DNA of 64,000 nucleotides from Nageia nagi (GCA_050084985.1 JBITNC010000001.1:21638001-21702000); one strand, 5' to 3'. Counted from the stretch's first letter, positions 47,571 to 60,992 are shown. A program made the numbers and translations. Notes: generated from the sequence alone by a model not told the origin.

Positions 47571-50500
47571 ATAGCCTAGATGCATTCTTTCAATGCTTCC
47601 AAGAGGTGCCCTATTTTTTATAAATATGATAATTACATGGAAACATTATAACCACCATATATTATATATATATAAATGGAGGCTAACCCACATTAGTTAA
47701 TAATTTGACATTTTAAAATTGCCTCTATAAACATTAGGAGGTAGTTTTAGGTGCCATAAACTAGTATTGAGTAGCCACAATCATAGAATGAGGAATTTTG
47801 GTGGTGGGATCATAGGCAATGTGTAAAGAACCATCAAAAAATATAATTAATGATAGTTTATAACTACCCCTAAAAGCCTTTTTTGGTCTAATGGATATTG
47901 ATGATTTTGTAAACTCATTTGCAATGAGGAAAAATGTAACTTCTAATGTACATTTGATTGTAACAAGTGGTTTAAGAATGCTATATTATTTTTAGGTTTA
48001 GTGAACATGAGTTATAATGCATTTATGTTTAATTTTAAGATTTGAAATGGGATTATGTATAAAATTAATTTTCTTTTTATCCATATATAGGAATGAATAT
48101 ATTTTTACTTTCAAATGAATTGATAAATGAATATGATTTAAACCTTATACAAGTTATTAGAATGTAATTTCTTAACTTAGAATATAGTGGTTACTCAAAA
48201 GAGATGAAAAGAAAATAGATGATTGAATTCTTAAATTAATTTTAGGTAATTTTAATGGGAAAGCTCAACATAAGCTAAACTTGTACAAATGATCGGGCTC
48301 CATTTCATAATTTCAAAGTATGGGCTTTGAAAACCCATAGTAGGATTTACATCAAGTGGATGACATTTCATTAAAAGTACTAACTAATTAGATATATCCT
48401 TAGGTGATTAGTAAAACTTAGAAAAGAAGAGAGTCTAGTTCTTAAACAAGTTCATAAATACTTAACTAAGAAACAACAAGTAATTTATTTTTAGAAAAGG
48501 TACTAATTATGAGAATTATGGGTAGGTAATTACAACATGGCTTAGTGATGGTCCTTAATGAGTGTTATGAGTAGGTAGAAGTACTTTAGTTAGTTTTAGG
48601 GCAATGATATTAACATTGATTTAAAATTTGGGAGGTGATATGAAGTTGATTCACTTGGCTTACACTTAAGATCACTTCATGGGTAGCATGGATGATGATC
48701 GACAAATATGTATCCCTTCTTGGGAGTACAGGACCTAAGAAGAACCCAAAGGTCATGAATGGTATAAGGTATTTTTAGCATGCAACATGTTAGAATTATA
48801 AGTGCTAATTAAATGAACATGGGATATGGTTGAAGAAATAACTATCATGTGACTTGGAATTTATAGGGTTTGATCAAACTCATCCACTTGAGGGTTGTCT
48901 ATAGTGACTCATCTAAAATCAAATTTGTAATTGCAATAGCCTCTTTTTAATCAAAAACTTTAAGTATGATTATGGATGTGTATAAAAAAATAATTTATTG
49001 ATTTTAAAGTATAATTAGATGGACATTTTAATTATAAGCTGAACATCATTAGGCTAGTTTGAATCACACCTGTTAGAGCTAGAAGCGAGGTCCACATATA
49101 GGTTGATGATGGGGAATGTAGGGTTGCACATGAAGCATGGGATATTTAACAAGCAAAGGCTAGTGCACTATATGATAAGGCAAAAGATGTAAGAATTTAC
49201 ATTCTCCATGTTAGGATTCTTCAACACATAATTTCAAATGCAAGTTCCTAAAAATGCACAAAAATACATTCTTCAATGATGAAGAGATGGTTGTTTGAGC
49301 ACTACATGACATCCTCATATCACTAGATAATTTCATAAGAAACACATGAAAGTCCTTCAAGTCATAATAAATTCAAAAATATTTCACACATAAGTCACTA
49401 AAATTCTAATATGAAGCTCAAATCTTCAAAAGCTTATAAATCCATTAATCTAACTTCAAAATACATCATCCAATATATGAAAATGATTAATAGAAAAATG
49501 GCATTCAATAATAATTAAAAAATAATTTAAATAATGGTATACTAAGCAAAATTGAAGAAATAAATAAATAAAGAATAAAGTAGGATAAGAAGTCCATTAA
49601 TTTTCAAGAAGGGAGAGCCACACTCCAAATCAACCCTTCTTATATGTTAGCTTTCATAGGCCCTTGGATGTAATTTAAGTTATACCAAGGCTCCCCATCT
49701 TGGATATTGCTTACATGATAACACATGTCACATATCTCCATCATTCACATCATCCCAATGCAAGATTATAAGATTTTCATCCTCACTATAAAAGGATAAC
49801 TCATAGTCATTATGAAATATGATAAATTTGATTATAAACCCTTTCTCTCAGATTGAGTGGAGGCTCTATATTATTACTTATGGGGTGACTTGCATTTGAG
49901 ATATTGAGGGGAAGGAGGCTACCTTCAAACATTTTCTAGCCATCTTGAGAGGAGTACTATTGGTTCCATCATAGTTACTATAGAGGAGACCTAGTCTTGC
50001 CTCATTAGTTTTAATATTGGTGAGGCCCTAGAGCCATCTGAAATGACCCTATAAGAGAGTATATTGGTACAAAATCCATAGGTTGGCAAAAATATTGTAA
50101 TTACAATTTATTATTTCTTATAAATATAATTACTTTTTATTATCAAAATATTGATATTTATCTCTTTTTGCTTGGATGTTGAAATTTGAAGCATTTTTCA
50201 TTATCAAATTGATATTTTTTCTTTTAGTTTTAATGTTATATCTAGAATGTAATTTTAATTTTTTTATTCCTATTCTATCTCTCCAAATGGGATGTTGGGT
50301 TTGTCAAGGTATTTTGGCATTGTTAATTCATTATTTTTCTCCCTAGTTGAATCCCTAGAATATTGGAGGTATTTGCATGTTCAATTTCATATTCTTCTTA
50401 ATATATCTAGATGTTGGGGTTTTGTATCATTTTTGGATTATTACTACTAAAAATATCATCTCTAGCAATTCATTGAAATCTTGGTGCAATTTTGAGTTTT

Positions 50501-51515
50501 TTTAGCCACTTTGAAGGCCAAAATCCAAATGTACCTCTCCTAGGCACATTTGAAGAGTGAGCCAAGAAACAGCTCATCATAATCCATGAATGAGGTATTA
50601 GTTATTTATGTAATAATTTTTATCTATGAATATGATATTTGATACTTTCATGATAATGTATGCATATTATATTAATTTCATCCTTCCTCTTTATTCTTAT
50701 AGTTTTTATGATGAAATGTTATGTATAAGTCCAAGAATAAGATGCTTGGTTCTACTATAATGATTTTCCCATGAATAAGGAATTAAGCATTATGATGACA
50801 ATATCATGCACTTATGATGATTATTGCTCTTATTATCACTATTATATATTTAAGAGTTTATCATAACATATATGTTGGGAAGGTGGTGTTTTCTATTTCT
50901 TTTTTGCAACTTATTATTTTATCTTGGTTGTTATGATTTAATAGATAACCATTCCATTTCATAATCAAGATAAAGAGGGGGTAACATATATCATTAACCT
51001 TTGATGATGGAATGGCTATAAAATAAAAATAGGGAAGTTACAACTTAAGATACCTCTCATGTAATCTTTTCTTTATTTATGCAAGGTACCCCAATATTAG
51101 TGATATCTTCTATGTGTAGGTACTCTTTCATATTTAAAGATCAATATGATGACATGGGAAAGCATCAAAATTTCATCTCAATAGTTGGTACTAATTTTTA
51201 GGTGTTTCTCAATACCTCCTATTGATATTGGGATCTTTTATCACTCGAGCATATCTATCACTTTATCTTTTACAATTATATGTTTGGCTCATCTTGTCAA
51301 TATTCTACTATGCATTATCTCTTGGTAGCAAACTCTACTCATTAATAACCTTAGCATTCACATTCCTATGTATGCTTTTACTGCTATTTTTTAACACAAC
51401 ACCCATGTTTCCCTTATTTTTGCTATGCTTTATGGGTTCATACATTAATATCACATACTTTAGTAAGTTCTAGTTAGTATATAATCAACTTGTCCAAGGT
51501 AAGGATTTATAGGTA
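47571..51515. other. AT-rich region without recognised features
   Basis: No conserved coding block, RNA gene or clear repeat was seen in about 4 kb. An 83-codon plus frame at 51222-51473 is very hydrophobic, but it has no family match I can recognise. Its minus strand holds weak traces of a Gln-to-stop decayed frame (EVLRN.., LVPTIEMKF). It may contain TE remnants too old to recognise by eye. Confidence 0.45.
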
Positions 51516-52498
51516 TGTAGCTAGCCATTGATCCCTTTATCATTAGTGTATTGGTGTATCTTGATTCAATAGTATAAGTATTTACTTTATTTATTTCTAT
51601 TTTGTTATATTATGATCAAATATTAATGTTCAACATAGTTTCCACCTAGTTTAATATTAAGGATCACTAAAAATATTCAATATATTGGTACCCACCTTTC
51701 ATAGCATTTCCATATCTTATTCAAGGTTGGAAAGATTTCTCAAACTACTTTGAATTTTTATTTTTATTTTTAAAATAGATTCTTATTTTTAGGTTATCAT
51801 AATTATTTGTGGATTTTTTCATAGGAAACCCTAGGTTTTGTTTGGTTTTTATTTGTCTTAATTTTATACAAATTTAGAAACCTCTTATTGCTTTTATTTA
51901 TTGAAAATTTGAAGGTATTTTTATTTTGTAAAATTTTACTTTTAGTCAAAACCTTGAATTTGAACCTAAATTCTAAAACCTTTATGTTTGTTTATGCCCT
52001 AGAACTTTATCCAAACTTTATGTATTCATGATAAGCAATTTTTAGAAGGTGTGATTGGGTTTATTTTTATTTTTGGAATTTTGAGTTGAATATGTTTTTA
52101 TGGAATTTCATTTTTAATTAAAACCCTAGATTTTGAGCTTAAGTTTTAAAGATTTAGTGGTTGTTTATGCCCTATAATTTTTCCTAAACCCTAGATAGTC
52201 CTTAATGGAAAATTTTTGAAAGATGAAATTGGGATTATTCCATGCATTTTTTAAGAGTTTTAGTTGAAAATAATTTTGTACAAAAATTCATATTTTCAAG
52301 CTTATTCTAATCAGTTTGGTGTGTTTTTACATTAAAAATTCTTATCTCACACATATATATTTCATATTGGGATATTTTGGTGATTGTTGAAGATCATATT
52401 TTGTAAAATTAGCATATTTTTGGTCATGTTTTTTGTTAACAAAAAATAAATAGGTTTTTGAAGGTATTTGATATTTATTTCTTTAAGTGTGATATACA
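51516..52498 (+). repeat. Element H1 LTR
   Basis: It aligns with 59359-60356 (ttgatcccttt, cacccacctttcatagcatttcatatctta-type blocks, and aagtgtgata.acatgg at the end). It starts TGTAGCTAGCC and ends ..atacA before the PBS; 983 bp. Confidence 0.85.
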
Positions 52499-52515
52499 TG
52501 GTAACATTATTAAAG
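52499..52515 (+). other. Element H1 primer-binding site
   Basis: TGGTAACATTATTAAAG follows the LTR directly. H2 has TGGCAATATTGTTAGAG. Both can be derived almost entirely by transitions from the TGGCGCCGTTGCCGGGG site known for Tat/Athila-type elements; that origin is an inference. Confidence 0.55.
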
Positions 52516-52599
52516 CAATATTATGCTAGGCTAACACTAGGGGCAATGCGCATGCTACCATCAGTGCCAACATTGGTGATCTTAGAATACCATAAAATA

Positions 52600-53560
52600 A
52601 TAAATTAAGTAGTTGGAAATAAGAATAAATTTTCTTTAGAGTCAATTTGGGATAAGTGTTGATCATACAAAATACAAAGGCAATCCCTTGAGCATGGAGA
52701 TTTGAAATATAATCCTCACAAAAATAGATAAACAACTAAATTAGAAAAAATTAATAGTGAAGGAGATATAATTAATCATTAGTAGGTATATGAGTACACC
52801 ATGAAGTTGAAATGTTAAATCAATGATAAGCTAAAGGTCTAATATTTTTCTATGAGTTTGATTGGTGATGCAAGAAAGTGGTTTCATAATATGGTACTAC
52901 TTCAATTACCTTTTTTAGCAACTAAAATATGAGATCAAAATTCACTTCCAATGCAATATTAATAAAATCTTGATTTGACAAATTTGATACATTACAAGCA
53001 AGGTCAATATGAAATATTGGAAATATTTGTGAAAGGTATGTGAATATTTAGAGACCAATGAACCAAAAATGGATGAAAAATTATTGTTAACATATTTATT
53101 GATAATATTAATCCTATTCTTGTTGAAAGAGATATTGATTATGTTAAATGTCTATTTATGGATATGGTTTACATTCTTATTGAACAATAAAATTTTTATT
53201 GGTATCTGATCAACTTAAGTATACATCTTCTAGTAAGGATAATCATAAGAAGTCATATCAAAGGAATAAGGATAATCATGTAAATATGGTTGAACTAAGT
53301 TCAAATGAAGAAGATAAGGAATCTTTTTACAAGCTCCCTATAGCTTGCACACAAATGTTCAAATATGTTTTAGGAAAGGGATATATAGAACCTAAAAAGG
53401 GAAGAGAATATGGTGAATATGAAAAGAATTTCCATTGGTATAAAGAGAATAATCATCATATGTATCATCAAGTTAAATAACATTCCACTAATGGGTGTGT
53501 TGAACTGAATAAGTTACATAAAATTTTTGAAAATGGAAAAGTAATTTTTTTTTTTGTGGT
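52600..53560 (+). pseudogene. gag: Element H1 gag (decayed)
   Basis: Coding traces read MSLIGDARKWFHNM near 52850-52895, the L.G.A..W... capsid motif. They continue with HYKQGQYE near 52995-53015 and FIDNINPILVERDIDYVKC near 53090-53150, standard for Tat/Athila-like Gag. The open frame at 53199-53480 carries a probable decayed zinc-finger-like segment (FHWYKENNHHMYH). VELNKLHKIFENGKVIFF (to 53560) matches the LK..I..LI..G.I block after it. LINE J begins here, and gag-like sequence seems to resume near 59060. Confidence 0.75.
53545..53555 (-). other. LINE J poly(A) tail
   Basis: The plus strand has T11, equal to A11 at the 3' end of the minus-strand LINE. A poly-T inside the H1 gag frame (VIFF) contributes, so the exact junction is ambiguous. 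Confidence 0.55.
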
Positions 53561-53599
53561 TAAAAACAAATTTTCTAGTAGAATAGAATATGATTGAGT

Positions 53600-56580
53600 A
53601 TACAAAAATGGTGACTATACCATATTTCAGCTGGATAGAAAATGAACAATATTGCCTTCAATCATTGTTCTAGGAATTGGCTCAAAAAGATGCTCCATCG
53701 GCTTGGTATTTTCTCATTTGCATGAAATATTCTCATCAGCTTGGAGTTGAGAGATGAACTAGCCACTATAGAAAGCAACTTCATGAGGAGGCTCCCTAAT
53801 ATGCCATGGGATCATGGGTACTATGGGATGATAAACAAGATGAAGATTTGTATGTTTATCAATCATTATTGAGAATTCAAGTGTCTAGTCCATGCTTGGA
53901 TGGTTGAATTTCATATTTCCATGATTTTTCTTTCCTTCTAAGTGATGAGTTTTGTTGAACAGAGGCCTCCTAGATGTGTAACAATTGGAAAACCACCTTG
54001 TACAAAATGTTATCCTCAATAGAGTAAGATCTTTTGAATATTCAATTATTACTTTCCAACCATATGTTCCATAGGATTATTTTTACAATAGCATACCAAA
54101 ATAGAAGAGAGACTTGGGTTGGAGAGGGGCGATTCTAATGAATGAGATCTCTAATGGAGATTGGGTGGTCTCTAGTACTCAAATAAGATTCATTCATGAG
54201 GAAGGCAAAAAGATTTTATGCCAAAGACTAATAGCATAAGGGAAATGCAAAAGGAGATGGTTTTCCATATATGGATGAGTCCCACATATTACACATGTAA
54301 AAATTTTAGGCCAACCCCTTTTATGAAGATGTTGCCCTAAGAGGATCTTATCATGAACTATATCCCATAGGAAAAACTTGGCTTTCAACCAATCCATTGA
54401 GTTCCAAAGTTGCTTTCAAACTAAAGAGGGTAGTTAGGTAGAGCAAAAGAAGATAGGTATTTGAAGGTGGATCAAATTAAAAAGGACCCTGAAGGAGTTA
54501 GAGACCATTCTAGGTGATCGTTACCCTATGGTTTGATTTTCAATGGAAAAAGCATGAATTCCAATTTAGATTATTCATGCCTCATATCAAGGGGAAAGAG
54601 TTAGGATATGCCTCCCATGTCTTGAATCTACCTACTGGCAATAGCCATCTACTCATCTTCCTAATAGCTAGTAAGCAAGTTTTGTATTGAGTTGAACTTT
54701 CTAGTTGCTACAAGGGGAATATCAATTAACCAAGTGTCCTCCAAGAAATATAACCTTTTTCACTATGCCTATGATCCATTTTATGTGCTTAACAAAATGG
54801 GATCTTTCCTTTCCCATACCATTCTAGATCAAAGAGCCAATGGGAGAGTCTTCAAATATGAAAATGTGCTTAGGCTATCAAATTCCAAATATTTAGATCT
54901 AATGGATCTACTCCATAGATATGAGTGTTTTGTGTAAATTCTAATTAACAATTTTCCAAGCAGGCTATGTTGAAGAGATAGAGATTTCTAATTCCTATAA
55001 CCCCCATCCTTCTTATCTGAGTAAATAACATTCCATGCAATTAAGTGGATCTTTTTGGTCTCAAAATTACCATTACAAACAAAGTCCTACATGATACATT
55101 CCATTTCTTGTAGAATATTGGAAAGGAGTAAGAAGATACCAAGCCAAAAGATAGGTAGAGCACTCAATACAGATTTGAGTTTTATAAGTCTCCCAGCCTA
55201 GGATAGCCACTTAGAGGACCAACTTGCAATTTTGGAAGAGAATTAGATTTGAGCTTGGACCAAAAATACCAACATCATCTTAAAATAAAGGAAGGTCCAA
55301 GAAAGAGCTAGGTAGGGAGTCTGAAGGCATACCTAGGAGGCAATACAACCTACTTAATAGTATTAGAGAGAGATTGATACCATAAAGTTTGGATTTTTGG
55401 TAATTATCTACTTCTCTTGAAGCCACCTCATAGTTTAAGCAAATTCTTAATCATTTGAATCTCTTAAATTAAGGGGTATGCAGAGAGGAGGGTATCATCT
55501 ACAAATTATGAGTGAGTCACTTGGGGGAAATAATAACTAATCTAAAGGCCTTTAATTTTGCTTGTAACACAAAGGTGATTGAAATCATGATCAAGGGCCT
55601 CTACAATAAGGATGAAGAGATAGGAGATAGAGGATCACCTTGTTGAAGGGCTTGGGAACTTTTGAAGTATCCTTTTACACATTTGTTGATGAGGATAGAG
55701 AAAGAGGGGTTGATAATGAAGCCAAAGATCCATTGAACCTAAGATGGAGAAAAGCCAAACTTTTCTAACATGCATAGTAGGAAGTCCCAATTCACTCTAT
55801 TAAAAGCCTTTCACATGTCAAGTTGATCAATAGGCCTTTATTTTTATGCTTGTTAAGATAATGAATTAACTCATGGATGAGGATGGGTCCATCCATTAGT
55901 TGATAATATTTAATAAAAGCTTTTTTTTCATCAGTATTGAGTGATGGGATGACGTATTTAATTATATTAGTAGCCACTTTAGAGATGATTTTATAAATAC
56001 AATTGTAAAGGGGTAATAGGGTAAGGCTTAAATTTTATTTTACATCTTTTTCTTTAGAAATAAGATCAAGAAAGGTATTATTTAACCTTCTTAGGACCTA
56101 TTTATATGCAAAGGATTCTTTGACCACTACAACCACTTCTTCCTTCAAGAGGTACCAAAAAATATTGGTAAAATATTGAAGGGAATCCATTTGGATTGAG
56201 GGATCCAAAGCTCTTCATGTGATTGACTACTATGTGCACTTCTTCTTTCAGAAATGGGTTTAGTGAGAGAGGCATTTTGGTTAGGTGGACAACGGGTGGA
56301 TGAACTAGAGTAAATATTCTTATGCATATTTCTTGGCTAAATTCTCCTCCATGAGTAATTCTTTGAATAAGTCCACTACATGGATTTCTAATTCATCTAT
56401 GGAAGACATGACTCTACCATCAGAAGCCTTGAGTTTAGTGATCCTATTTGTGCTTCTATGGGCCATGGTGTTAGCATGGAAATATTGGGTATTATTGTCT
56501 CCTTCACTCAGACATTTCAAATGAGATTTTACTTCTAAAAAGTCTCCTCTTATAAGTGATTTCATTTAATTTACTAATCA
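53600..56580 (-). pseudogene. LINE J ORF2, reverse transcriptase and zf-RVT part
   Basis: This part copies LINE RNA at the nicked target. From 56565 leftward: CLSEGDNNTQYFHANTMAHR (the GDrNTkfFH block) and ELEIHVVDLFKELL. At 55792-55977 it reads AFIKYYQLMDGPILIHELIHYLNKHKNKGLLINLT, seen with interruptions, the AF..gR.I.D.ili..E..h block. Near 55600-55660 it reads QALQQGDPLSPISS, the RQGDPLSP motif. Near 55485-55515 it reads FVDDT, the catalytic YADD equivalent. At 54194-54397, KAKFFLWDIVHDKILLGQHL and CVICGTHPYMENHLLLHFPYA form the zf-RVT zinc-binding domain. Multiple frameshifts make it inactive. Confidence 0.87.
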
Positions 56581-56599
56581 AGGATTTTCCTAGTCCAAA

Positions 56600-57560
56600 A
56601 GGGGAGTATCTTGCTCATGCTAGAGGTACTCCTCAATAATATGCAGTTCATTTTCTAAAATTTGCTTTGTCTCCTTTAGGTGGCCAAATGAAGATTTGTT
56701 CCATTGTGTCAATTTACATTTAAGTTTATTTACTTGTGTATGAATATAAATATGTGTGTTTCATATACATGATATTCTTCTCTCCATCATCCCTCAACCA
56801 TTTCAAATAATGACTCATGATTGAGCCACATGAACTCAAATCTAAAAGGTGATCCTCCAAGATGAGTAGGAAGTTCCACTAAGATTGCAATGGGTAGATG
56901 ATTTGACCCTCCTTTTGAAAACATTTTAGGTTGGATGAGATTACTCAAAAAACTTATGAGATATAAGATGAATCTATCTAATTTATTAAGAACTTTGAAG
57001 TATTGGGATTTTTTGTTAGACCAGAAGGATTCAAATAAATGGTTTAATTTAATGAAAATATTGAACTCCTCATCATTTTTCTTGAGTTTTTTAGATCCAC
57101 CTTATTTCTCCATCAAATTACAATAGCATTGAAGTCTCCACCAATAATGCATGGGAGATCCTCATACAAAGATAACTAATCTATTATTTGGTTCCAACAC
57201 TCTAGCTTTTGATTTGAATCATATGGGTGTAAACATCAATAAGACCAATATGGAGCCATGTTTCTATGTGTCTAGTTGATTATGCCATCAAATAATTTAT
57301 TTCCTAGTCCAAAAAGCAAATTAGTTTTAATTATCCCAAAGGAAATCATGAACTCCAGATTTAACTTAGAGTCCTTATGAAATAGGGAGCTTCTAGGACA
57401 AAATGTATGTTTGCATTTATCAACCACTATTGCTAAAGTTTGAGTTTCTTGAATGAACAAAACATAAGATTGTTCCTCTTGAATCAAGGACTATACCATT
57501 CTAATTTTATCAAGGGAATGGATTCCTTGTGTGTTACATGATGAAATGATCATTTATGGG
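56600..57560 (-). pseudogene. LINE J ORF2, endonuclease part
   Basis: The apurinic-type endonuclease nicks the target DNA. The frame at 57272-57487 starts MIQEEQSYVLFIQETQTL, matching the I....pDi.fiQETK segment, whose Glu is catalytic. GLGNKLFDGIIN further on is consistent with a strand of the domain. The C-terminal half (56.6-57.1 kb) is badly frameshifted. Confidence 0.72.
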
Positions 57561-57579
57561 CTAGCCTTTTAGGAAAAAG

Positions 57580-59050
57580 AATCTACTCCAATAGTGGCTA
57601 GGAGCCATCATTAATCCCTTCTTTAGCTATCTGTTGTAGTTTTTCTCTATCCAAAATGCATACTCTTCCTTTATGTTTGCTTGCATTTAAGGTTTTTAGC
57701 AAGTTTGCACTTTGTTTAATAGCTTTTCCATTGAATCCTAGTATCTGATTTACTTTGTACAAGATGTCTATAGAGGTTTGGCCCTCTATATTAGGGGATG
57801 GTGATTTTGGATTATCTTCTATCATATTAGTATCCATATCTTGCAATGACTAGAGGGGTGGTTTTCTATGTTGGTGATTTCCTTTTCTATGGATGAGATA
57901 AGTGAGAACAAAGGATTATCAATTGAGGAAATAAGGTGGGGAATACTGTCCATTCTATTATTTTCCCCATTTGGGCTATTGATATGGTTTTGCATGTAGT
58001 CATTTTGGTTCAAGATTGCAAATATATTGGGATTAGAGGGCATATGTTTAGGTTCTAATGATTAACTAGGGTGAGGGTGGTTCTCATTTGATGGGTTTGA
58101 GGTTTTCCCATAATTATTTTTCTTATCTTTGCTGCTAGAACCCATTTGCTAATAGGTCAAGCTCTAGTTCGACTAAGGGTTTAGGTTCTACATGAGGGAA
58201 GGATCTAACCAAGTGACCATATTCAAAGTAAACATTACATATAAAGGGTATATTATCATAATCAAGCATTTGTTCACACACTAGATCATCATCTGGGAGG
58301 TTGATGCAGACCTTGGCAAGAAGAGGGGCTTTGAGGTCAACATGAACATAGATGCAAGCATAAGAGAGGGACCATACCTCTTGGGTATGATTAGAAGTAC
58401 ATTGGTATATGCCTATGGAGGCTCCTATGGCTTAAAATACTTCTTCTTCCCATAGTTCTCTAGGGAGATCTAGTAGATGAACCTAAACAAGAGCTTCCAT
58501 CAATTCTTTCATGCTAGGTTTGAAGCTAAGATGCCATGGTTTCATGAAGAGGCCTGATCTTCCAAAAAACCATGGCCTACATTGGTATACTTAATCTCTA
58601 TCTTCTTTAGTAGAAAAAAACACTAATGAATAACCATTTGAATAGTGTCTCATAGTTGTTTTTCCCTTTATTTCCCATGTCCAACTCACCCATCTTTCAA
58701 TGGAATTGGGATGAATTTAGGAGCCTAAGAAATGACAAATGAGTCCTTAATTTCATAGGATTTCAATTTCACTACTAATATTGTAGCTTTGAATTTCTAT
58801 CTTGGGTATTTTCTCTATTGCATAGAGACACCCTTGGTTAGTCTTATTGGGGTTCATTGGCTAGAAATGTAGATGATTGAATGCTGGTTTAAAGGTAGGA
58901 CCTCTTTGGTGAGATGAATATTTGAATTGCATTGCATCTCTAAAGGATGGCTTTGGTTGAGGGTCATGGGCACCCCAAATCTAGGCTCCATGGCTTGACA
59001 TAGAAGCTTAGCATTTTTTACCATGCAAATCAAGTTGTAGAGCATTTTTC
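57580..59050 (-). pseudogene. LINE J ORF1 (DUF4283 and zinc knuckle, decayed)
   Basis: ORF1 protein binds LINE RNA. The minus strand near 58480-58590 reads PWFFGRSGLFMKPWHLSFKP and LLDLPRELWEEEVF, the DUF4283 signatures of plant L1 ORF1. Near 58200-58290 it reads IPFICNVYFEYGHLVRSF, a degenerate C..C....GH....C knuckle with altered Cys residues. The frames at 57598-57846 and 57822-58043 are the disordered C-terminal tail. The 5' boundary near 59050 is estimated from where the H1-like sequence resumes. Confidence 0.78.
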
Positions 59051-59358
59051 CTAAAACTTTACATGATACTCCAAAAAGACAAGTTAATTATGTTTCCAAT
59101 GAGAAATTTAGTAATAAAATTATAAAGGAATCCAATGATGAAGGATACTACAATATGGTCAACATGGTTACTATTATTGAATATCATGTGCATGCAAAAA
59201 TATGTAAAAAAGAAGGTAATATTAAACTTTTTTATGATCATCATTATTTTTTGTGATAAAATTAGCTTATATTATTTATGCATGAAATTTGGTTATCATA
59301 GAAAACTTATCCATACTATTTTCAATTATTGGGTTATTGATGCTAATAGTTACAAGTA
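59051..59358 (+). pseudogene. Probable continuation of H1 gag-pol after LINE J
   Basis: The plus strand reads DTPKRQVNYVSNEKF and then EGYYNMVNMVTI, in the position and style of the Gag C-terminal linker. It ends abruptly at the H2 LTR with no polypurine tract, so the rest of H1 appears deleted. Confidence 0.45.
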
Positions 59359-60356
59359 TGTAACTATCCCTTGATCCCTTTCACATTAATGCATTTGTGT
59401 ATCTTTATCTAATAGTATAACCATTTGCTTTATTTGTTTCCAGTCTATTATCCTTTAGATTATTATTCTTAAGATCAAATGTTAATGTTTAGCATAATTT
59501 TCATCTAGTTTAGAATTAATCCATTCAACATATTGGCACCCACCTTTCATAGCATTTTCATATCTTAATTAGGGTTAGAAAATGTTTCTTGAACCTACTT
59601 TGAATTTTTATTTTTGAAAAAAAAACCTACATTTTATTTTTATTTGTAGGGTATCATATTTTAGTAGAATTTTTCATAGAAAGCCCTAGGTTTTGTTTGG
59701 TTTTTGTTTGTCTTAGTTTTCCACACATTTAGAAACCCTTATTGATTTTAATTTATTGAGTATTTGAAGGTATTTTTATTTTGCATAATTTCATTTTTGG
59801 TCAAAACCTTGAATTATGAACCTAAATTTTGAAACTTTTATGCTTGTTTATGCCCTAGAACTTTACCCAAACCTTACATATTAATGATAAGCAATTTTTA
59901 AAAGGTGTAATTGGGTTTATTTGCATGTAGTTTCATTGTATTTTGAGTTGAAGATTTTTTTATGGAATATCATTTTTGCATAAAACTTTATATTTTGAGC
60001 CTAATTTTTGAAGATTTAGTGGTTGTTTATGTCTAACATTTTGCCTAAAACCTAGACATTCATGATAGAAAAATTTTGAAAGGTGAAATTGAGATTACTG
60101 CATACATTTTTCTAAAAATTTTGGTTGAAAATATTTTTGTCAAAAAATTTAAATTTTCAAGCTTATTATAGTTAATTTGGTGTATTTTTAAATTAGAAAA
60201 TATCATCTCACATACATATATTTTATATTAGGATATTTTGATAACTTTTGAAGGTCATATTTTGCATAATTAGCATATTTTTGGTTCCTTTTATCAACTA
60301 AACTGCCCCAAAGTTTTCAAGGTATTTTATATCTATGTCTTTAAGTGTGATAGACA
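59359..60356 (+). repeat. Element H2 LTR
   Basis: Second copy of the H LTR, 998 bp, same orientation as H1. It starts TGTAACTATCC and ends ..gatagaca before the PBS at 60357. Confidence 0.85.
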
Positions 60357-60373
60357 TGGCAATATTGTTAGAG
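60357..60373 (+). other. Element H2 primer-binding site
   Basis: TGGCAATATTGTTAGAG directly follows the LTR. It is closer than H1 to the TGGCGCCGTTGCCGGGG form. Confidence 0.6.
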
Positions 60374-60449
60374 TAATTTTATGTTAGTGCTAATGTTGAG
60401 GGTAGTGCCCACTCTAACATCAATACCAACACTAAGAATACACCTTTGA

Positions 60450-60992
60450 ATATCACATCAAAAAATTAAAGTAGTTGGAAATGAGAGTAAATTTGCTTCA
60501 AAGACAATTTGGTATAGATGTTGATCACATAAAATGTAAAGGAAATCCCTTAAGGATGGAGATTCACAATGTTATCCTCATCAGAATAGATAAAGAACCT
60601 GAATTAGAAAACTTTAATGATGATGGAGATCCAATTAGTCATCTACAAGGAGTTGAGTATATCATGGAGCTAAAATGTCAACTCCATTATTAGTAAAAGG
60701 CTAAATATTTCCTATGAGTTTGATTAGTGATGTATTTTCAGCAACTAAAATATGAGTTCAAAAGGCACTTTCAATGTAATATTAATAAACCTCTTTATTT
60801 AATATATTTGATTCATTATAAGCAAGATCAATCTAAAATATTTGAAAATTTTATGAAAAAGTATGTCAAGATTTGAAGATCAATAGACCAAAAGGTGGAT
60901 GAGCAATTTGTTGCAAATGTATTTATTAACAACATTAATTCTATTCCTAGAGAAAGAGGTCTTGAATATGTTAGATGTCCATATATGGATAT
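60450..60992 (+). pseudogene. gag: Element H2 gag fragment, truncated by element I
   Basis: The frame at 60475-60693 (MEMRVNLLQRQFGIDVDHI, DDGDPISHLQGVEYIMELK) matches the decayed start of H1 gag at 52607-52830. It is followed by traces of the capsid blocks, up to a segment equal to H1's ..VKC.FMDMVY (60970-60998). There the homology stops and element I begins. H2 retains an open frame where H1 does not. Confidence 0.72.

Larger units (their letters stand above)
53543..59050 (-). mobile_element. LINE J: decayed plant L1-type non-LTR retrotransposon
   Basis: About 5.5 kb reads leftward as ORF1-like (DUF4283/zinc-knuckle), endonuclease, RT and zf-RVT, followed by a T11 run on the plus strand (53545-53555), i.e. 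a 3' poly(A) tail. This is the order of plant L1 elements, which insert by target-primed reverse transcription. It interrupts the gag region of H1. No target-site duplication could be matched, and the 5' edge is approximate. All frames are broken. Confidence 0.85.

Noticed and set aside
51222-51473. An 83-codon, very hydrophobic plus-strand frame resembling a membrane protein.
   Set aside because: AT-rich DNA with many T-rich codons gives hydrophobic frames by chance. There is no family match and no conserved neighbour, and the minus strand shows traces of a decayed frame.
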